From Cyclobacteriaceae bacterium (lineage in GTDB: Bacteria; Bacteroidota; Bacteroidia; Cytophagales; Cyclobacteriaceae), in assembly GCA_012033595.1 (NCBI GenBank), contig JAAUQL010000055.1, positions 1 through 38,290 on the forward strand: a DNA stretch of 38,290 nucleotides, written 5' to 3'. The translations under genes and the position numbers were made by a program. Below are positions 34,801 to 38,290 of this stretch, piece after piece. How positions within the stretch are numbered: position 1 is the stretch's first letter; each line of letters begins with the position of its first letter. The notes under the pieces were generated by a model. That model was not told the origin of the DNA, made no database searches, and saw nothing but the letters and a program-made list of their open reading frames with translations.

Positions 34801-35623
34801 AGACGGGGAGTTTAGCCTCGAATTTATTGTACCCAACAACCTGGAATTTCATTTCGACAAGGCTAAAATAAATATTTATGCAGTAGATGCTTCGCAACAT
34901 ATAGACGCTGCCGGATCGAATATCGAATATGTGATAGGCGGGCCGGGGGATGAACTCAGCAACGACACTGAGCCCCCTAAAATTGAACTTTTTATCAATG
35001 ACGACAGCTTTTTGCCTGGTGGCATCACCGGCAAAGACGTGACTTTGATGGCGCGTTTGAGTGATGAGAGTGGCATCAGGATTTCAAATGCCATGGAAGG
35101 TGAGGAACTGTCGGCAACGCTGGATGGGGCGCACCAGGTGATACTTAATGCCTTTTATACCAGCGAAAAAGATACCTACCAGCAAGGTTGGGTTACCTAT
35201 CTATTCAAAGACTTATCCATTGGGGAACATAATATCCGCCTGAATGCCTGGGATATCCATGGCAATGGAAGCGAGGCGGAAATTGTCTTTAACGTAACGA
35301 AAAACAGGGAACTGACAATAGACAAGTTGGCCGGCTTTCCCAATCCATTTCGAGATTTCACCCGTGTGGGCTTTGAACACAACAGGGCAGGCGACGATTT
35401 GGAGATTTCGATCGAAATATATTCCCTACAGGGAAAATTAGTACATAAATTCACCACCATGAGGCCTCACAGTGCATCGCGAATAAATGATTTGGAATGG
35501 GATGGCAGCAGCGACAGTGGCGGCAAACTGACAAGCGGTTTATATTTTCTCCGTCTTTTTGTTCGATCTTTGAACGACGGGAGTAAAAATCAGGCAAATC
35601 AAAAGCTGGTAATTATTAATTAA
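31808..35623 (+). CDS. porU: Type IX secretion system sortase PorU
   Basis: PorU is the C25-family surface protease that removes type A C-terminal signals and attaches substrates to A-LPS. The 1271-residue product has a signal segment (about 7-30). The C25 catalytic pair is His785 in FNFTGHGSTTRW and Cys819 in VTATCEFGRHD, with the expected spacing of about 34 residues and the downstream GGAIGLLTTARPVFSSTN. An Ig-like region is followed by a final type A-like sorting domain (FPNPFRDFTRVGFEHNRAG to LVIIN). Start codon GTG at 31808 follows from the signal segment, as no nearer ATG precedes it. PorV follows after 31 bases. Confidence 0.95.
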   Translation: MLASLVFISKSYPIYVAVWLLSWAMPAIGQTGRLDIPIHWTLDAGGTYTFEEAVYRPTNPGLPVFSIALQHGAATLPEIVHLVKKEISPAQSERIAAQFPAKGSLLQLKKMTDRGHEVAVLDILPFVYDSLANRYALVQHLVLDFAKSNQKSGKAHLRTSQEAAHSVLAQGEWFKIPVTENGIYKIDYNYLRNSGLNMEGINPRKIKLFGNGGGMLPQKNSDPRPDDLIENAIWVSGEADGKFDKNDFLLFYGQSPHHLKMNEDGEPDYRHNFYSDTTYYFITLGANDGARISTQENLGLDQPAISTFDDFLVYEKNEYNVNDSGRDWYGQRFASTNTYDFKFDFDGLVPNTMLKVTSKVLGQTYEATELELYVNGKSIGKQNINAIVEGAYLAVGSTQKDEFAINTSEVPASDKFTIRMTFRPVGTGKSEAKLDYLLVSAKRKLKLYGSQTIFRSIETLQHAMATYTIEGAGSQVQVWDISDPLKPRQQKISIVGENVAFGAFSNQLHEFIAFSDQNYMLPYPAQKIPNQDLHGLGAADLLIISHLSFISEAERLAALRRNHDGLDVEVVTVGQIYNEFSSGKQDVSAIRDFIKYVYDQGEGNDRLQNVLLFGKGTFDYKDRIDRNTNYVPIYTSRNSVHPINSYSSDDFYGFLDEDEGEWEESYLGDHLMDIGIGRLPVKTPDEASVVVDKLVRYATSPDAFGSWRNELFFIADDGDGNLHQRDADKLATLVDTAYTQFNVNKMYLDAYPQVLASLEKVSPELNADIDRNVEKGGLIFNFTGHGSTTRWTHETILNISSVLGFKNYERLPLFVTATCEFGRHDTPKLVSGAEYLLLNPDGGAIGLLTTARPVFSSTNYILNKAFYQNVFQKENGRYRTLGEVFRRTKNQSLNGSVNRNFSLLADPSMVLACAPDEVVLVAGEDVHQPGDTLHIPAKVKIKGRVLDSNGVLNGGFNGSAYATVYDRAREVTTLGDEDAPMRYMARDNLIFKGEASVADGEFSLEFIVPNNLEFHFDKAKINIYAVDASQHIDAAGSNIEYVIGGPGDELSNDTEPPKIELFINDDSFLPGGITGKDVTLMARLSDESGIRISNAMEGEELSATLDGAHQVILNAFYTSEKDTYQQGWVTYLFKDLSIGEHNIRLNAWDIHGNGSEAEIVFNVTKNRELTIDKLAGFPNPFRDFTRVGFEHNRAGDDLEISIEIYSLQGKLVHKFTTMRPHSASRINDLEWDGSSDSGGKLTSGLYFLRLFVRSLNDGSKNQANQKLVIIN

Positions 35624-35654
35624 TTATATTTAAAAATCATTAGCATTTCTATTA

Positions 35655-36878
35655 ATGAAAGTAAAAATCATTGTTTTTTCAATTGCGTTGATCGCCGGAG
35701 CCAGCACTGCTTTTGCGCAGGTTAATGTAGCCGGCCAAGACACTTCGCGGAGGGTCATCACCACGGCAGTGCCTTTTCTGATGATAGCCCCGGACGCCCG
35801 TGCCGGAGCCATGGGAGACGCCGGAGTGGCTACAAGTGCCGATGCCAATGCTGCCCACTGGAATATCGCCAAGCTGGCCTACATTAAAAACGATATCGGC
35901 TTTAGCCTTTCTGTGTCGCCGTGGTTGGGTAAGATCATCAACGACATGAGTTTGTCTTATCTATCGGGATATTATAAGATCAATAAAGAGCAGGTGGTGT
36001 CTGCGTCACTTACCTACTTCGACCTTGGGGATATGACCTTTACAGATAATGACGCCAAGCCCATTCAAAACTTCAACCCCAGAGAATTTGCCTTTTCGGG
36101 TTCTTATGCACGGCTGTTGTCAGAAGACATGAGCCTGGGGGTCACCTTGAAATTCATATATTCCAACCTTACGGGAAATGTGTATACCAGCAGCCTTGGC
36201 GGCAATGGTCAGGCGGGCGTAAGTGTGGCGGCGGATATCGGGTGGTATTGGAAAACCGAATTGGGATTGAAATCGGATCTGGCGTTGGGTGCCACCATCA
36301 CCGATCTTGGCAATAAACTTACCTATTCAAACGATGAACAAAAGGAATTTATCCCGACTACCTTCAGGCTTGGAGGCGCGTACACCTACCACTTAGACCC
36401 CAACAACTCGCTCACCCTTGCACTGGATTTTACCAAACTTATGGTTCCTACACCTCCCATTTATGAAGTAGATGAGAATGGTGACCCGGTACTAGATCAA
36501 AATGGCCAACAAGCCATTGCCCGGGGCAAAGACCCGGACAGACCGTTTCTAAGAGGGGTATTTGGTTCTTTCAGCGATGCGCCCGATGGCTTTGGAGAAG
36601 AATTGCGCGAAGTGATGATCAGCACTGGTGTGGAGTATTGGTACAAAGACATATTTGCCGTGCGCGGAGGGTATTTCTGGGAAGATGCCAATAAAGGAGA
36701 CCGCAAGTTTTTTACCATGGGCGTTGGTCTTCGCTACAATGTTTTTGGTGTCGATTTCGCCTATCTGGTACCCACTACCAGGGAACATCCGCTAGCCGAA
36801 ACATTGCGCTTTACCATTCATTTCAATTTCGAAACCCGAAAAATTCAGGAATCCATCATCAACGAAGGCACCAATTAA
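35655..36878 (+). CDS. porV: Type IX secretion system outer-membrane protein PorV
   Basis: PorV (LptO) is a FadL-like barrel that collects substrates from the Sov/SprA translocon and delivers them to the PorU sortase. The 407-residue product has a signal peptide (about 1-22, ending AFAQ). The family segment PFLMIAPDARAGAMGDAGVA is followed by SADANAAHWNIAKLAY and many barrel strands. It follows porU by 31 bases, so the two are an operon. The stop codon overlaps the ATG of the next gene by one base. Confidence 0.95.
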   Translation: MKVKIIVFSIALIAGASTAFAQVNVAGQDTSRRVITTAVPFLMIAPDARAGAMGDAGVATSADANAAHWNIAKLAYIKNDIGFSLSVSPWLGKIINDMSLSYLSGYYKINKEQVVSASLTYFDLGDMTFTDNDAKPIQNFNPREFAFSGSYARLLSEDMSLGVTLKFIYSNLTGNVYTSSLGGNGQAGVSVAADIGWYWKTELGLKSDLALGATITDLGNKLTYSNDEQKEFIPTTFRLGGAYTYHLDPNNSLTLALDFTKLMVPTPPIYEVDENGDPVLDQNGQQAIARGKDPDRPFLRGVFGSFSDAPDGFGEELREVMISTGVEYWYKDIFAVRGGYFWEDANKGDRKFFTMGVGLRYNVFGVDFAYLVPTTREHPLAETLRFTIHFNFETRKIQESIINEGTN

Positions 36879-38134
36879 TGCTTGATAGAACGATTGCTCC
36901 GGCATTTGTGGAGCCAAAAAAATTCAAACTTCCTGAGCCAAGGTGCATCACATTCGATCAAGGTGCCCGGTTTTTTCTTCTAAAGACCGGTGATCAGCCC
37001 GTAGTGAGACTCGAAATAATTTTTAAGGCAGGGTCATGGTTCGAAACACAGCCCGGTATCGCATACTTTGCAGGAAAAATGCTTAGCGAAGGCACTGACT
37101 CCTTCACATCTAAAGATATCGCCGAAAAGCTCGATCAATATGGGGCTTTTGTAGAATTGCAGCCGGGTTTTGACTACATCAACTTTAGTGTACACATTCC
37201 CAGCAGGCATTTTATTAAAATTATTCCTGTTTTGCAGGAAATGCTATTTGCGCCCACTTTTCCGGAAGGAGAGTTTGAGCTCATGAAGCAGATTCAGACC
37301 CGTCAGCTCAGTGTGCAAGAACAGAAAAACAACTATGTAGCTTCGCGCCTGCTTAGATCCGGTTTATACCCTCAGTCTCCCTATGGCCATGTAATGGACG
37401 CTGAAAGCATACAAAACAGCAGTGTTGACCAGGTAAGAGCACACTTTGACAATTGGATGGGGAGTTTCGATATTTTCCTTACGGGAGATTTTGATGAGGT
37501 CGTCGAGCAAAGCATCTTCAATGCCTTTCAATATCAGAAAAGCAAAAGTCATGGTTTTACCGGCAGGGAACGCACAGAACCACCACATTTCACAAAGCAT
37601 ATCGACAAGGAAGCAAGCCTGCAATCTTCCATCTTTTTAGGGCGGCGGTGTACCAACAGAAATACAAAAGGCTATGGCGCTTTGCTATTGCTCAACGAGG
37701 TATTTGGTGGCTACTTCGGCTCCAGGCTCATGCAAAATATAAGGGAAGACAAAGGATTTACGTACGGAATTCACAGCCACTTTGTCACCTTGAAAAACGA
37801 TGCCTACTTTGTAGTGAGCACTGACGTAAAAAAACAGCACAAAGAGGAAAGCCTGACGGAAATACAGAAAGAAATTGACAGGCTTAAAAGTGATCTTGTA
37901 GGTGCAGATGAACTTCAGGAGGTAAAAAATTACCTGAAAGGGTCGGTACTCAACACCCTCACTTCGCCATTTGCCCTGGCCGACAAGCTGAAAAACATAT
38001 ATTTTTACGATTTGGGACTCGACTATTATGATCGCATATTTGATGAAATAGACCAAACAAACAGTGAGCATTTGAAGCACCTGGCCAATGAACACCTTTT
38101 TGACCAGCCCCTATCTGGTGTAGTGGTAGGCTAA
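36878..38134 (+). CDS. M16 (insulinase)-family protein lacking the zinc motif
   Basis: The 418-residue protein has the two-lobed M16B fold: KAGSWFETQPGIAYFAGKML at about 50-69 is the position of the active-site helix, and the second lobe holds NIREDKGFTYGIHSHF. The inverted zinc motif HxxEH is absent: residues 63-67 read YFAGK. It therefore resembles the non-catalytic subunit of heterodimeric M16B peptidases, which needs a separate catalytic partner. That partner is not in the window and may lie just to the right. No signal peptide is visible. Its ATG overlaps the porV stop by one base, suggesting coexpression with the type IX sortase genes; the functional link is inferred. Confidence 0.88.
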   Translation: MLDRTIAPAFVEPKKFKLPEPRCITFDQGARFFLLKTGDQPVVRLEIIFKAGSWFETQPGIAYFAGKMLSEGTDSFTSKDIAEKLDQYGAFVELQPGFDYINFSVHIPSRHFIKIIPVLQEMLFAPTFPEGEFELMKQIQTRQLSVQEQKNNYVASRLLRSGLYPQSPYGHVMDAESIQNSSVDQVRAHFDNWMGSFDIFLTGDFDEVVEQSIFNAFQYQKSKSHGFTGRERTEPPHFTKHIDKEASLQSSIFLGRRCTNRNTKGYGALLLLNEVFGGYFGSRLMQNIREDKGFTYGIHSHFVTLKNDAYFVVSTDVKKQHKEESLTEIQKEIDRLKSDLVGADELQEVKNYLKGSVLNTLTSPFALADKLKNIYFYDLGLDYYDRIFDEIDQTNSEHLKHLANEHLFDQPLSGVVVG

Positions 38135-38290
38135 CATATGTTTTTTCCATGCGGATTTTAAGCTGCCACAAAAACCGTCGATCCATATTGTTTGCGTGGA
38201 TGATCTCCCCATCCGGGTTTATCAACTTAGGTAACAGACCCAATACAAATAGAATTAAAGTTGTAAGCTGCTACGGTAGGCCGAGCACCT

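Noticed and set aside
38149-38290. Open frame running off the right edge (starts MRILSCHKNRR)
   Set aside because: It has only 47 codons, no recognisable sequence and a stop-free opposite strand over much of its length, so coding cannot be supported.

Overview
The window looks like chromosomal DNA of a Bacteroidota member, most likely order Cytophagales. The supporting signs are type IX secretion genes (PorU, PorV, a PorP/SprF protein and a type B C-terminal sorting domain), matches to the Bacteroidota sigma-A promoter (-7 TAnnTTTG, in some cases with an upstream TTG), frequent lack of clear Shine-Dalgarno sequences, and housekeeping genes of that phylum (fused CcsB-CcsA, FabI, PssA). I see no phage, insertion sequence, CRISPR array, plasmid gene or rRNA.

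Layout. Positions 1-3967 (minus strand) form a type IX secretion/surface locus: a large DUF4114/PKD protein with a type B sorting domain, then PorP/SprF, then the N-terminal part of a secreted protein probably of the OmpA family. After a 655-base gene-free stretch come an SdiA-regulated-like protein, a PhzF-family isomerase, and a fabI-ispE pair behind a good promoter. Two tandem tRNA-Leu genes (CAA, CAG) follow, converging with an ECF sigma factor gene. Next are a secreted DUF1080 hydrolase, a Prx6-type peroxiredoxin with a terminator, and a fused cytochrome c maturation protein whose last helix is cut by a one-base frameshift.

Positions 15145-18083 (minus strand) hold a compact three-gene cassette, DUF4956 membrane protein - HlyD adaptor - TolC-like protein, with a 4-base overlap and a 3-base gap. 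It looks like a tripartite envelope system without a recognisable ABC or RND pump and is the best candidate here for a poorly described system. Then come an IMPACT/YigZ gene broken by a one-base frameshift, an EamA transporter, a FemAB/GNAT-like protein, an alpha/beta hydrolase, a GT4 glycosyltransferase, a small outer-membrane barrel, an RsmI-family methyltransferase and a YbfF-like esterase.

Positions 25770-30181 encode an FAD oxidoreductase overlapping a 1112-residue outer-membrane protein that joins a degenerate peptidase-MA-like domain, a beta-propeller and an Omp85-like barrel. The right end carries an MBL hydrolase, a short AT-rich tandem repeat, phosphatidylserine synthase, then porU-porV and an M16-like protein lacking the zinc motif, whose start overlaps the porV stop codon.

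Both frameshifts (near 15010 and 18920) are consistent with loss of one base from a T/A homopolymer, so assembly or sequencing error is as likely as real mutation. All calls rest on reading the sequence and remembered family motifs; no database search was run.
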